DNA of 64,000 bases from UBA7887 sp964408735 (GCA_964408735.1 CAYPAX010000007.1:7815-71814), one strand, 5' to 3'; positions 49,043-58,463 are shown, counted from the first letter of the stretch. Made by a program: numbers and translations. Notes: generated by a model from the sequence alone, not told the origin.

Positions 49043-50310
49043 TCAGCGCATTGCCGCTGCCTGGAGCGGCGCGGATTGGTGGTCAAGATAGGCTTCCAAA
49101 TGCCCGCTCAACTGCTGTGCATCGTCGGCAGCACCGTCGATCAGCGCAGATTTGCGCCGCCGCAGGAATTGCAGGCCCATGACGTAGAGACCCGGCGCCT
49201 CGGTCACGCCGCCGTCGTGGCGGATGCGGCCCTTGCGGTCGAAAACCGGCACGTCGAGCCAAGAATGGTCGGGCCGGTAGCCCGTGGCCCACAGCACGGT
49301 GCGGATCTCGCCGCCGGTCAGGTCGAGGCCGAGAGGCGGCTTGGCCTCGAGACGCGTCGCCTCGAAGCTGTCGCGTGCGCCCGGCTCGCTGCCATGGCCG
49401 TTTTCGTTCGCCCACTCATCGATGGTGTCGAGCAGGCGGCCCATCTTGAGGTCGGCAAGCTGGCATTTGTTGGCCAGCGAGCCCGAGAATTGCGCCTTGC
49501 CGTCGCGTATGCCGGCAAGTTTGCCGACCAGACGCACGCCGTCGTCCGTCAGCGCATTCAAGTCCAGGCTGCTGCGCGCGGCCGAGCCGGCGAGCTGCGA
49601 GGATGGCACCCGACGGGCGCGGGTGATGTCGTCGACTTCGTCATAGCGCTCGCCGAGCACGCCGGCGGCATCCATCCACCACATGATGTCGCGACCGCGA
49701 TAGAGGCGGGGCAGGCGAACATGCTCGCCGACCGCCAGTGTCACGGGACGGCCGGAAGCGTGGATCTCCTTGGCCAGCTGGGTGCCCGTGGCCGAGGCGC
49801 CGACGACCAGCACGCCGCCTTCGGCGAGCTGGCTCGGATTGCGGTATAGTCCATCGCCGTAACCGTATCGACGCTCTCGGGCACGCCGACCGCCAGGGCC
49901 GGCACATTGGCGATGTTGCAGGCACCGCTCGCCACCACGACAGCGCGGCATCGCCATTCGCCCTGATCGGTCTGCACGTGGTAGCCGGCGTCGTTGGCGC
50001 GCACGGACAAGACCGTGGTGTTGGTCTCGACCGGCGCCTTTATCTTTCGCGCGAAGCCTGCAATGAATTCGATCGTCTCAGGCATGTCGCGATAGCCGTC
50101 CGGGTCATCGCCCTGATAGCCATAGCAAGGCAAACGGCTGAGCCAGTTCGGTGTCAGAAGTGTGAGGGAGTCCCAGCGCTCCTTGCGCCAAGTGTTCGCC
50201 ACCTCGCCACGCTCCAATAAGACGTGGTCGATTCCGCGCACGGCGAGGTAGCGGCTCATGGCCAGGCCGGCGTGTCCAGCACCGATAACGACCGCGGTTA
50301 TGTTGCGCAT
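49043..50310 (-). pseudogene. Flavoprotein monooxygenase (FMO-like), frameshifted
   Basis: Two frames together encode one protein of about 420 aa. The 5' part (50310 down to about 49855) has FAD motif VIGAGHAGLAMSRYL and ERWDSLTLLTPNWLSRLP. The 3' part (about 49857 to 49043) has NADP motif GVLVVGASATGTQLA, LPRLYRGRDIMWWMDAAG and ATGYRPDHSWLDVP. The frames switch at the run tataccgcaatccg: adding one C restores DYTRNPSQLAEGG. Either a recent 1-bp deletion or a sequencing error. Flanking genes are intact. Confidence 0.85.
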
Positions 50311-50340
50311 GGCTTGGACTCCCCCGGTGTCGCTAGTGTC

Positions 50341-50901
50341 TTACTTGACCTCGACCGTGATATTGGTCGGGTTGGTAATTGCATCGAAAACGGCAGAGCG
50401 TTTTTGCGACTGAGCGACGACCGCTTCGATTTCGTCCTGGGTGGCATTCGCGTCGATGTCGAAAGACACCTTGATGTCGCCGAAGCCGTTACGCACGTCG
50501 GAGTCGATACCGAGGATGCCCTGGATATCCATGTCGCCTTCGAGCGTCGCCTTGACGGATTTGAGCTGGATATCCCGGTTCTGGGCGACGGCGGCGACGC
50601 CGGCGGTCAGGCAGCTTGCCAATGCGACCAGGAGATGCTCCGCAGGTGTCGAGCCGTGATCTTCCGATGCGAAGACCTCCGGGTGGTCGTTGTCATATTC
50701 GAACGTGGTCTTGTGGTGCTGCTCCTCGCCGAGGCCGAAGAAGCCGTCGACCTTGGAATGGCTGTGCGTGCCGTTCACCCAGTCACAGGTCGCGCGCCAC
50801 TTGAACTGCGCGCCTGCCGGCTGCTCGGTCAGCGCTTCGCGCGCCCCCAACAATGCCTCGACATTGACGCCGTTGTTCACTGCACTCGTTGAATCTGCCA
50901 T
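50341..50901 (-). CDS. OsmC family protein
   Basis: A 186-aa OsmC-fold protein: FEYDNDHPEVFASEDHGSTPAEHLL (as FEYDNDHPEVFASED and HGSTPAEHLLVALASCL) is the usual substrate-side loop and helix, with one conserved cysteine. The ATG at 50901 has a strong ggaggga site. It is the first gene of a four-gene operon (OsmC, monooxygenase, OsmC, methyltransferase). Confidence 0.83.
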   Translation of the reverse strand: MADSTSAVNNGVNVEALLGAREALTEQPAGAQFKWRATCDWVNGTHSHSKVDGFFGLGEEQHHKTTFEYDNDHPEVFASEDHGSTPAEHLLVALASCLTAGVAAVAQNRDIQLKSVKATLEGDMDIQGILGIDSDVRNGFGDIKVSFDIDANATQDEIEAVVAQSQKRSAVFDAITNPTNITVEVK

Positions 50902-50942
50902 TGATCCCTCCATCTGTTTGCCCCCATCCGGGCATTGTGTAT

Positions 50943-50995
50943 TGCGACACAAGCATAGTTGCCTTGCGTCACACGCATGACAGTTAACTATGTCA
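50943..50995. promoter_or_regulatory. Inverted repeats upstream of the OsmC operon
   Basis: tgcgacacaagca (50943-50955) and tgccttgcgtcaca (50960-50973) are imperfect inverted copies. A second dyad, tgaca-gttaacta-tgtca, is at 50978-50995. On the minus strand a TATGCT-like -10 falls in the first repeat. A redox- or electrophile-sensing regulator could bind here; this is inference. Confidence 0.4.
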
Positions 50996-51024
50996 CACCG
51001 CCAGGATAACAGGCGGGGCGCAGA

Positions 51025-52020
51025 TCAGGGAATGAGTGTCTCGGCTGCCGCCAGCAGCTCGGCACCGAAACCGCCGGCCTCGGCGAGATAGGCGTCTCGC
51101 AGGGGCAGCGTCGCCTGCTGCCAGGCCGCGAGCTCCGTGTCGCTCAAGGTATGCGCCGCCATGCCATTGGCGATCGCGGTCTCCAGCGCCGCCGCTTCGA
51201 TGACCGGAAAGCTGTCGCGCAGCTCCTGCTCTACCGCCAGCGCCGCGTCTTGCAGGATCGCCCGCTGGCTGTCGTCGAGGCGTTGCCAAAAGCGCTCATT
51301 GACCAGCACGATGAATTCGATCGCCGAATGGTTGGTGAGCGTCAATGAGCCGAGCACCTGATAGAGCTTGCGGTCGGCCACCGTGAGCAGGCCGGTCATG
51401 CCGCCGTCGACGGTGCCCCTCTCATAGGCCAGGTATTGCCGCGAGCCGGAAACATTGGTGGCGGCGCCGCCAAGGGTGTTGACGAAGGCCTCCAGCGCCT
51501 TGCCGAAGGTGCGGATCTTGAGCCCGCGCAAGTCGCCGGGCAGTCGCGCCGGCTGGTCCTGGCGCAACATCATGATCGACATGCCATAGGGCTGCCACCA
51601 CAAGGGCCTGGCGCCCTTGGCGGTCATGGCCGCATCGAGGGGGCTGCGCACCGGCGAGCCGGGTGCGGTGGCGGCGCGCACCAGCTCCGGCGTGTTGAAC
51701 AGGAACGGCACGGTAAAGATGTCGACTGCCGGAATGCTGCCGGCAAAGCGTGCCAGCGAAGACACGCCCATCTCGATCTGGCCCGAGGCTACCGCCGTCG
51801 GCACCTCACGGTCGGTGAAAAGCTGGGCGTTGGGATAGATCTCGACGCGCAATTCGCCGCCGCTCGCCGTCTCGACACGATCCTTGAAGGCGACCAGGTT
51901 CTGACCGAGCGGCGTCGTGATCGGCAGCTGCAGGGTAATGCGCAGGGTCTCTGCCGCCTGGGCCGTGCCCGCCGCCAGCACCCCGGCCAGCAGCGCCAGG
52001 CTCAGGATGCGGAGGATCAC
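51025..52020 (-). CDS. TRAP transporter substrate-binding protein (DctP family)
   Basis: A 331-aa periplasmic protein. Signal peptide ILRILSLALLAGVLAAGTAQA then AETLRITLQLP. It has the DctP pattern FKDRVETASGGELRVEIYPN, LPGDLRGLKIRTFG and GTVDGGMTG; the arginine in the LKIRTFG motif binds the carboxylate ligand in the family. No DctQ or DctM membrane genes are adjacent, so it is an orphan. GTG start overlapping the transglutaminase-like gene by 4 bp. Confidence 0.87.
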   Translation of the reverse strand: MILRILSLALLAGVLAAGTAQAAETLRITLQLPITTPLGQNLVAFKDRVETASGGELRVEIYPNAQLFTDREVPTAVASGQIEMGVSSLARFAGSIPAVDIFTVPFLFNTPELVRAATAPGSPVRSPLDAAMTAKGARPLWWQPYGMSIMMLRQDQPARLPGDLRGLKIRTFGKALEAFVNTLGGAATNVSGSRQYLAYERGTVDGGMTGLLTVADRKLYQVLGSLTLTNHSAIEFIVLVNERFWQRLDDSQRAILQDAALAVEQELRDSFPVIEAAALETAIANGMAAHTLSDTELAAWQQATLPLRDAYLAEAGGFGAELLAAAETLIP

Positions 52021-52721
52021 TCGCGCTCCGCCTCGGCCTCGGCGTGGAAGTCGCCATCCCTGACCGAGAAGCCGCTGTCGACGATGTCCTTCTTGTAGGT
52101 GGCGAGCCAGACGGCGCGGATCTCGTCGAAGGGCACGTCGACATAGTGGCCGCGCTGGCAGACATATTCCATATGCTTGCGCCCAGAGACATCGAAGGGG
52201 TGGAAAAGGGAATCCTCATGCCCGTTGAATTCGAGGGTCTTGACGCCGAAGCGCTCGCAGAGCGTCTTATTGAAGGCCGGCGTCGCCTTGACCCAGCGCC
52301 CGTCGATATAGAGGTCGGTGTAGCCATGGTAGACGAAAAGGTCGCTGCCCATGGTGTCCAGCAGCTTGCGCGTGGCGAGATGATTGCGCACGTCGCCATA
52401 ACCGACCCGGGCCGGCAGCCCCATGGCGCGCGCGCAGGCCGCGAGCAGCGCCGCCTTGGTGATGCAAAAGCCCTTGCGCGCTGCCAGGCAGGCACTGGCG
52501 CGAAAGCCCTCCGGCGTGGTGGGAACGCCATAGGGGTCGTAGAGCAGATCGTCGCGCACGGCATAATAGAGCCGGCAGGCGAGGTCCACATCGCTCGCCG
52601 CGTCGCCCGCCGCTTGCGCCGCATAGGCCTTGATGGTCGCGTGGTCGCTATCGATGAAATGGCCCGGCGCCAGATAGGGCGCGAGGTCCTCGCTGTCGGC
52701 CACTGCCGTGCTTGTTGTCAT
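52017..52721 (-). CDS. Transglutaminase-like cysteine protease-fold protein
   Basis: A 234-aa protein. C86 in ARKGFCITKAALLAACARAMGLPARVGY (as ARKGFCITKAALLAA and CARAMGLPARVGY) and H132 in VYHGYTDLYIDGRW match the transglutaminase core. The usual Asp of the triad is not obvious: the strand reads VKATPAFN. No signal peptide. Translational coupling to a TRAP binding protein is unusual. Function unknown. Confidence 0.78.
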   Translation of the reverse strand: MTTSTAVADSEDLAPYLAPGHFIDSDHATIKAYAAQAAGDAASDVDLACRLYYAVRDDLLYDPYGVPTTPEGFRASACLAARKGFCITKAALLAACARAMGLPARVGYGDVRNHLATRKLLDTMGSDLFVYHGYTDLYIDGRWVKATPAFNKTLCERFGVKTLEFNGHEDSLFHPFDVSGRKHMEYVCQRGHYVDVPFDEIRAVWLATYKKDIVDSGFSVRDGDFHAEAEAERE

Positions 52722-52807
52722 GGATCCCGCGATTTCTTGTTAGTATTCCAGAGCCGCCAAACCTGACCCCAGCGGCGCGCCACGTCAAGCGATCCCGGGA
52801 GTAAGCC

Positions 52808-53911
52808 ATGCCATCGAACCGCCTGCCTTTCCGCGCCGAGCATATCGGCAGTCTGCTGCGCCCCGCGGCATTGAAGCGTGCGCATAAGGTGCGCGAGGAC
52901 GACCCCGTGGCCTACGAGGCAGCGTTGGAGGCTGCGACGGCGGCGGCCATCCGCATGCAGGAGGAGGTCGGCTTGCGCTGCATCAGCGATGGCGAGTTCC
53001 GCCGCGCCTCCTGGTTTTCCGCCTTCTTCCAGGCTATGCCCGCCTCTTTTGGTGCGACACCGTCGCGCTTTCGCTTCCACGACGGCGAAGGCGGCGAGCA
53101 TGGTTGGCCTACCTGCTGCGCCACGGCGCCGATCCGCCGCCGAGGCGGCATCACGCTCGGCGAATACGACGCCATCCGCAGCCATACGGACCGCCTGCCC
53201 AAGGTCACCATGCCGACGCCGTCGGCCTTTCACTTCTTCGCCGGGGATGGCTGCGCCGACAGCTTCGTCTATCCCGACCTGGAGGAGTTCTGGGAGGACC
53301 TGGTGCGCGTCTATCAAGAGGAGATCGCGGCGCTGCACGAAGCCGGCGCGCAGTATGTCCAGATGGACGAGGTGCCGCTGGCGATGCTTTGCGACCCCGC
53401 CATTCGCGAACAGCTCGAGGGCTTCGGCGAGGACCCCGAGGCGCTGACCTCGCTTTACGTGACTGCGGTCAACAGGGCTATTGCCGAGCGCCCGGCCGGC
53501 ATGCATGTGGGCATCCATCTCTGTCGCGGCAATTTCCGTGGCCGCTGGATGGCGTCGGGCGGCTACGGCCCCATCGCGCAGGAGCTGTTCAATATCCTCG
53601 ACGTGGATTCCTTCTTTCTCGAATATGACAGCGAGCGCGCCGGCGACTTCTCGCCGCTTGCCGAGGTGCCCGACGACAAGACCGTCGTGCTCGGCCTGAT
53701 CGCCACCAAGACGCCGGCGCTCGAGGAGACCGAGGCGCTGGCCCGGCGCATCGACGAGGCGACGCGATACGTGCCCTTGGACCGCCTCTGCCTCAGCCCC
53801 CAATGCGGCTTCGCCAGCGTCGCCGGCGGCAACCCCATCAGCGAAGACGACCAGCGCGCCAAGCTGGCGCGCGTGGTGGAGACGGCGGAGCTGGTCTGGG
53901 GCGAGGCTTAG
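52808..53911 (+). CDS. MetE C-terminal-like (cobalamin-independent methionine synthase family) protein
   Basis: A 367-aa TIM-barrel methyltransferase homologous to the catalytic half of MetE (YxjG/YxjH-like). It has RAEHIGSLLRP at the N-terminus, QMDEVPLAML, and the zinc set: His and Cys in GIHLCRGNFRG, Glu in FFLEYDSERAG, Cys in SPQCGF. Members transfer a methyl group to homocysteine or other thiols; the donor is uncertain because the folate-binding N-terminal half is absent. ATG after gggagtaagcc. Confidence 0.83.
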   Translation: MPSNRLPFRAEHIGSLLRPAALKRAHKVREDDPVAYEAALEAATAAAIRMQEEVGLRCISDGEFRRASWFSAFFQAMPASFGATPSRFRFHDGEGGEHGWPTCCATAPIRRRGGITLGEYDAIRSHTDRLPKVTMPTPSAFHFFAGDGCADSFVYPDLEEFWEDLVRVYQEEIAALHEAGAQYVQMDEVPLAMLCDPAIREQLEGFGEDPEALTSLYVTAVNRAIAERPAGMHVGIHLCRGNFRGRWMASGGYGPIAQELFNILDVDSFFLEYDSERAGDFSPLAEVPDDKTVVLGLIATKTPALEETEALARRIDEATRYVPLDRLCLSPQCGFASVAGGNPISEDDQRAKLARVVETAELVWGEA

Positions 53912-54906
53912 CCGGGTATCAGCACCGCGGCGCCTTGCAGGCGGCCGTCGCGGAGGTCGGCGAGGGCGCTGTTGGCCTCGGCCAGGGGGTAGCGGCTGAC
54001 GCTGGTCTTGACCGGGATAGTGGGTGCCAGGCAGAGAAAATCCGTGCCGTCCTGGCGCGTCAGGTTGGCCACCGAGACCAGCTCGCGCTCGCGCCAGAGC
54101 AGCGCGTAGGGAAAGCTCGGGATGTCGCTCATGTGGATGCCGGCACAGACCACGCGACCGCCCGGGCGCACGGCCGCCAGTGCCGCCGGCACCAGGGCGC
54201 CGACGGGGGCGAAGATGATGGCGGCGTCGAGCGGCCAGGGCGGCGCGGCTTCCGAGGGGCCGGCCCAAACCGCACCGAGATCGCGGGCGAAGGCCTGCGC
54301 GGCATCGTCGCCGGTGCGGGTGAAGGCGGCAACCTCGCGGCCCTGGTGGCGAGCGACCTGGATGACGATATGGGCCGCGGCACCGAAGCCATAGAGGCCG
54401 AGGCGCGCGCCATCGCCCGCCTTGACCAGGGAGCGGTAGCCGATCAGCCCGGCGCAGAGCAGCGGGGCTGCGTCCGCATCGTCGCCCTCGCCCGGCATGG
54501 GGAAGCAATAGCGCGCATCGGCCAGGGTGTGCGTGGCGTAGCCGCCGTCGAGGGTGTAGCCGGTAAAGCGTGCCGCCTCGCAGAGGTTCTCGCGCCCGGC
54601 CCGGCAGTGCCCGCAAGCGCCGCAGGTAAAGCCGAGCCAGGGGATGCCCACGCGCTTGCCGATGCCGGGGCTCGAGACCCCCTCGCCGAGCGCCAGCACA
54701 TGCCCGACCACCTCGTGGCCCGGCACGATCGGCAGCGCCGCCTCCTCGAGCTCGCCATCGACCACATGCAGATCGGTGCGGCAGACCCCGCAAGCCCCGA
54801 CGCGCACCAGCACCTGGCCCGGCCCGGGCAGCGGCAGCGGCCGCTCGCGCAGCACCAACGGCGTGCCCGGCCGCTCCAGCACCATCGCCTGCATGGTCTC
54901 AGCCAT
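53908..54906 (-). CDS. Zinc-dependent alcohol dehydrogenase
   Basis: A 332-aa MDR-family dehydrogenase. Catalytic zinc ligands C42 (GVCRTDLH) and H64 (GHEVVGHV); structural zinc cysteines C95, C98, C101, C109 (CGACGHCRAGRENLC). The nucleotide loop reads YGFGAAAHI instead of GxGGxG, typical of the AdhP-like/quinone-oxidoreductase-related branch. It overlaps the convergent MetE-like gene by 4 bp. Confidence 0.86.
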   Translation of the reverse strand: MAETMQAMVLERPGTPLVLRERPLPLPGPGQVLVRVGACGVCRTDLHVVDGELEEAALPIVPGHEVVGHVLALGEGVSSPGIGKRVGIPWLGFTCGACGHCRAGRENLCEAARFTGYTLDGGYATHTLADARYCFPMPGEGDDADAAPLLCAGLIGYRSLVKAGDGARLGLYGFGAAAHIVIQVARHQGREVAAFTRTGDDAAQAFARDLGAVWAGPSEAAPPWPLDAAIIFAPVGALVPAALAAVRPGGRVVCAGIHMSDIPSFPYALLWRERELVSVANLTRQDGTDFLCLAPTIPVKTSVSRYPLAEANSALADLRDGRLQGAAVLIPG

Positions 54907-55001
54907 AGGGCAATATTAGAGCAAGTTGCGGCCATGCGAGGTGGTCAAATGGCTCCGCATGATCCTGATTTGAAAACACCGCCGCTAACCCTGCCGGCGC
55001 C

Positions 55002-55267
55002 TTATACCAAGGCTCAGTGATAAAGACCCATTTGATGGCTCGAGGCGCCTTTCCGGGTAGGAGCGGCGCGCCGGGCGATGTCAGCCATCATCCCAGCGTC
55101 GCGACGCATCCGGGGAGCCGCCTCGGGCCACCGCAGGCCGCGCGCTTTTCGCCGCTGGCGTCGTCGCGGGCCGCTTGACGTGGGGAAACACGACGGCGCG
55201 ACCCGCTCCTAGCCAGCGACGAAAATCGTGCGGTCAAATGGGTCTTTATCGCTGAGTCTTGGTATTA
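55002..55267. repeat. 266-bp palindromic element with 34-bp terminal inverted repeats
   Basis: Arms 55002-55035 and 55234-55267 match at 31 of 34 positions (core gataaagacccatttga identical). Inside, tggctcgaggcg near 55036 pairs imperfectly with cgcctcgggcca near 55120-55131, and taggagcgg near 55058 with ccgctccta near 55203-55211. The design, long ends plus internal hairpins, is like the element at 25996-26263 but the sequence is unrelated. No ORF. Confidence 0.85.
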
Positions 55268-55645
55268 CGCTCCCTCGCCGAAGCCTATCGCACCGGTCGC
55301 GCGCGTGGCACAGGCGACAGCGGCGACGGCAAGTCAGAGGGACGCGAAAGTGCCCTCGCGACATTCCGGTTTCTCTTTTCGAAAGTTCCGACGGATAGGA
55401 TCGAACAGACCGTCGCTGCACTGACAAGTGAGCTTTCGGACACGGCCCCATTGTGGCTGGTGGCCGAACGACGGGACTGAGCCGACATACCTCGGATGGG
55501 TTCGAATTTTCTCACCTATGGCAGCGGAAATGGCTCCTTATCCCCATGTGTCGCCGGGCCCGGAGTCTTGGTCACGTCCCGCAAATTTCAAACCGCCCGG
55601 CAACGACTTGGTAAGGCTGGCAAAGGCTGTGCTGCGGTCTCCGTC
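55268..55645. other. Noncoding stretch, possible gene remnant
   Basis: About 380 bp between the palindrome and the DUF2461 gene. A 73-codon plus-strand frame (55259-55480; ATFRFLFSKVPTDRIEQTVAAL) and an antisense 76-codon frame exist, but neither has a good ribosome site or a recognised family. A fragment of a decayed gene is possible. Nothing else seen. Confidence 0.3.
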
Positions 55646-56344
55646 TCAATAATCCTGCCCCAACGCCTTGGTGAGAAACTTCATCAGCGGCGTCGCCAGA
55701 CGGAAAGTCTCCGTCACCTCATCCAAAAAGCCGGGCGTCAGCGCCGCCTTTCTGTCAATGCGCTTCATGGCGAAGAAGGTCTTGCGCTTGAGGTCCTCGA
55801 TGTGGCGGTGGTCGGGATCGTAGCCGCGGGGCGGACGGGTGAGGCCGTCGCCGCCAATACCGCCGAAGGTGTCTTTCAGGCGCTTGTTCGCTATCACCCG
55901 CTTCCAGCCGGCGCTGTCGGCGACGATGGCGTCGCGGATCATCGCCAAGGGCTCCTTGGGCGGCAGCCAGATGCCGCCGCCGATGCGCACGTCGTCGGGC
56001 GCGAGATGCACGTAATAGCCCGGCGTGTGGGCGTCGCGGGTGCGCGCCTCGTGGCGGAAATGGCACGAGGCGTGTTCCTTGTAGGGCCGCTTGTCCTTGG
56101 CGAAGCGCACGTCGCGATAGATGCGGAACATGGAGCCGCCATTGGCCCGCGGGTCGGCGACAAAATGGGCTGAGATCTTGCGCAGGCGCGGCGCCATGGC
56201 GGCGATGAAGGCGACCATGGGGCTGACCACCTCTTGCTGGTAGCGCGGCTTGTTGTCGGCGAACCAGTCGCGCGCGTTGTTGGCGGCCAGCTCCTCGAAA
56301 AAAGCGAAGAAATCGGGCGAGAAATGGCTGAAATCGTCGGCCAT
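55646..56344 (-). CDS. DUF2461 (TIGR02453) family protein
   Basis: A 232-aa protein with the family pattern FSPDFFAFFEELAANNARDWF, split as FSPDFFAFFEEL and AANNARDWFADNKPRY, then FRIYRDVRFAKDKRPYKEH and PGYYVHLAPDDVRIGGGIW. Widespread and of unknown function. No signal or membrane segment. Its start lies 15 bp after the SDR stop, so it may belong to that transcript. Confidence 0.88.
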   Translation of the reverse strand: MADDFSHFSPDFFAFFEELAANNARDWFADNKPRYQQEVVSPMVAFIAAMAPRLRKISAHFVADPRANGGSMFRIYRDVRFAKDKRPYKEHASCHFRHEARTRDAHTPGYYVHLAPDDVRIGGGIWLPPKEPLAMIRDAIVADSAGWKRVIANKRLKDTFGGIGGDGLTRPPRGYDPDHRHIEDLKRKTFFAMKRIDRKAALTPGFLDEVTETFRLATPLMKFLTKALGQDY

Positions 56345-56359
56345 GGGAACAGGCTCCGT

Positions 56360-57124
56360 CTAGTGCTCGAATTGACGGTTGAGGCGTTGCATGCCGCGAA
56401 TCCAGCGGTCGTAGTCGCCGGTCTTGCGGCGCATGTATTCCAGCACCTGCTCGTGCGGCAGCACCAGGAACCGCTCGGCTTCGATGGCGGCAAGGCAGGC
56501 GTCCGCCACGGGCTCGGGCTCCATCATGCCGTCGATGCTGGCGACCGCGTCCTCGTGGCCGGCGGTCATGGCGGTGCGCACGGCCTGGGGGCAGAGCACC
56601 GAGACCTTGATGCCCTGGTCGCCATAGGTGATGGCGAGCCATTCGGCCAAGCCCACCGCGGCATGCTTGGTCACGGCATAGGGTGCCGAGCCGATTTGCG
56701 ACAACAGCCCGGCGGCGGATGCGGTGTTGAGCAGGTAGCCGCCGCCGCGCGTGGCCATGCGCGGCACCATGTGGCGCGCGGCGTAGACATGGGCCATGAG
56801 GTTGATGTCCCAGATGCGCTGCCAGTCGTCGTTGCCCACCTCCGGGCCGCCGGCCACGGAGATGCCGGCGTTGGAGCAGAACAGGTCGATCGGCCCCTGC
56901 TCGCGCTCGACGCTTTCGATCAGCGCCCGTACCTCGTCTTCGACGCCCACATTGACCTTGCAGGCGATGCCGCCGACCTCCTCCGCGACAGCCGAAACCC
57001 CGTCGCCGTCAAGATCGGCGCAGACCACGCTCACGGCACCGGCCGCGTGGAAGCGGCGGGCCAGGGCCCGGCCGATGCCACTGGCAGCGCCGGTTACGAC
57101 AACGATACGATCAGATACATCCAT
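56360..57124 (-). CDS. Short-chain dehydrogenase
   Basis: A 254-aa classical SDR: TGAASGIG (11-18), acidic D37/D39 after beta2 (CADLDG, NAD-preferring), SNAG (84-87), S136, Y149 and K153. Strong ggaggga site before the ATG. It is downstream of the amidohydrolase and ABC transporter genes and may oxidise an imported or released alcohol. Confidence 0.87.
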   Translation of the reverse strand: MDVSDRIVVVTGAASGIGRALARRFHAAGAVSVVCADLDGDGVSAVAEEVGGIACKVNVGVEDEVRALIESVEREQGPIDLFCSNAGISVAGGPEVGNDDWQRIWDINLMAHVYAARHMVPRMATRGGGYLLNTASAAGLLSQIGSAPYAVTKHAAVGLAEWLAITYGDQGIKVSVLCPQAVRTAMTAGHEDAVASIDGMMEPEPVADACLAAIEAERFLVLPHEQVLEYMRRKTGDYDRWIRGMQRLNRQFEH

Positions 57125-57165
57125 GGCGGCTCCCTCCCTCTGGCGGCAGGGTAGCCTATATACTG

Positions 57166-58443
57166 CTACTCCGCAGCGATGCGCTGGGCGAGCCTTTCGG
57201 CGTCGGGCGCCTTGTGGAAGCTGCCGTCCTTCATGATTGCCAGCAGCCGGTCCGCATCCTGCAGAATGGAGACGTCCTTGCTCGGGTCGCCATCGACCAG
57301 AATGAGGTCGGCGAGCCAGCCCTCGCTGACCGTGCCCAGCTCGTCGCCCATCATCATGATCTGGCCGCCGAGCTTGGTGGCGGCGACGAGCGCCTCCATC
57401 GGCGTGTAGCCGAACAAATTGACGAAATGCTCGAGGTCGCGGGCATTGGCGCCGATGGGGTTCCAGGCGAAGCCGTAATCGCCGCCCGGCAGCACGCGCA
57501 CGCCGCGCTTCTTGAGATCCTTCATCACCTCGCAAGCAACCTCGAGCTCACGCACCACGCCCATGCCGGCGGCGACCTCGGCCGTCACGCCCCAGTCGCC
57601 TGCCGCCTTGGCGGTGGTATAGGTGATGCCGATGGTCGGCGAGACGAAGACCCTGTCCTTGGCGGCCTCCAGCTGATCGCGCGCTTCCTCGTCGCAGAAG
57701 GTCGCGTGGTACAGGATCTCGACCCCGTGGCGCAGGGACATCTTGACCGATTCGGCGCTGCGGGCATGCGCCGCGACGCGCTTGTCGCGCGACTTCGCAA
57801 CCTCGACAACCGCCGCCACCTCGTCGTCGTTCATCACCGTATGCTCGGCCCGCGCGACGGGCACGAACTCGTCGCCCGAAGGATTGATCTTGAGGGTGTC
57901 CACACCCTCGCGGATCATCATGCGCGAGACCTTGCGGAACTCGTCAGGCCCGTCGGCCACGATGGCGAAGCATTCGCGGTTGAGATGCATCAGGTTGACG
58001 TCGCCGAGGCCGCCGGTGACGGTCAGCTCGGGCGTTGCCGCGAGCATGCGCGGGCCGGGAATCTGGCCGGCATTGATGGCATTGCGGATGACCACGTCGA
58101 GCCGTGCCTTGGCAGAGGCCGCGCAGCAGATGCTGGTGAAGCCCTGGTCGAGCAGTTTCTTGGCGTTGCCGGCGGCAAGCAGGGTGTGCTCTTCGGGCGG
58201 GATCTCGCCGAGGGGCGCCAGGTCGTCGGTGTCGCCGAAGCTCGGATGGGCGTGGCTTTCCACCAGCCCCGGCATCAGCGTCGCGCCGCCGCCGTCGATA
58301 ACCTCCGCGTCGGCGGCGTCGATGGCGGTGCCGTCGCGGGCGATCGAGCGAATGCGATTGCCCTCCACCAGCACCTGCCCGGCGAAGGGATCGTTGCCGG
58401 TGCCGTCGAGAACCTGAACATTGGTGAATACCGTACGTGACAT
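57166..58443 (-). CDS. Amidohydrolase family protein (imidazolonepropionase/prolidase-like)
   Basis: A 425-aa metal-dependent hydrolase. HxH of the first metal motif is in ESHAHPSF, further ligands in AAHARSAESV and YHATF, and the catalytic Asp lies in LPGGDYGFAWNP. The N- and C-terminal strands (VFTNVQVLDGTG, GWLADLILVDGDP) form the usual composite beta-sandwich. No signal peptide. It is 20 bp downstream of the transporter's small membrane gene, which suggests that it acts on the imported compound. Confidence 0.85.
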   Translation of the reverse strand: MSRTVFTNVQVLDGTGNDPFAGQVLVEGNRIRSIARDGTAIDAADAEVIDGGGATLMPGLVESHAHPSFGDTDDLAPLGEIPPEEHTLLAAGNAKKLLDQGFTSICCAASAKARLDVVIRNAINAGQIPGPRMLAATPELTVTGGLGDVNLMHLNRECFAIVADGPDEFRKVSRMMIREGVDTLKINPSGDEFVPVARAEHTVMNDDEVAAVVEVAKSRDKRVAAHARSAESVKMSLRHGVEILYHATFCDEEARDQLEAAKDRVFVSPTIGITYTTAKAAGDWGVTAEVAAGMGVVRELEVACEVMKDLKKRGVRVLPGGDYGFAWNPIGANARDLEHFVNLFGYTPMEALVAATKLGGQIMMMGDELGTVSEGWLADLILVDGDPSKDVSILQDADRLLAIMKDGSFHKAPDAERLAQRIAAE

Positions 58444-58463
58444 GAGGATTTCCTTTTTCTCGA

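Noticed and set aside
55490..55515. ggttcgaatt motif resembling a tRNA T-loop
   Set aside because: No flanking T-stem, acceptor stem or anticodon arm pairs on either strand.
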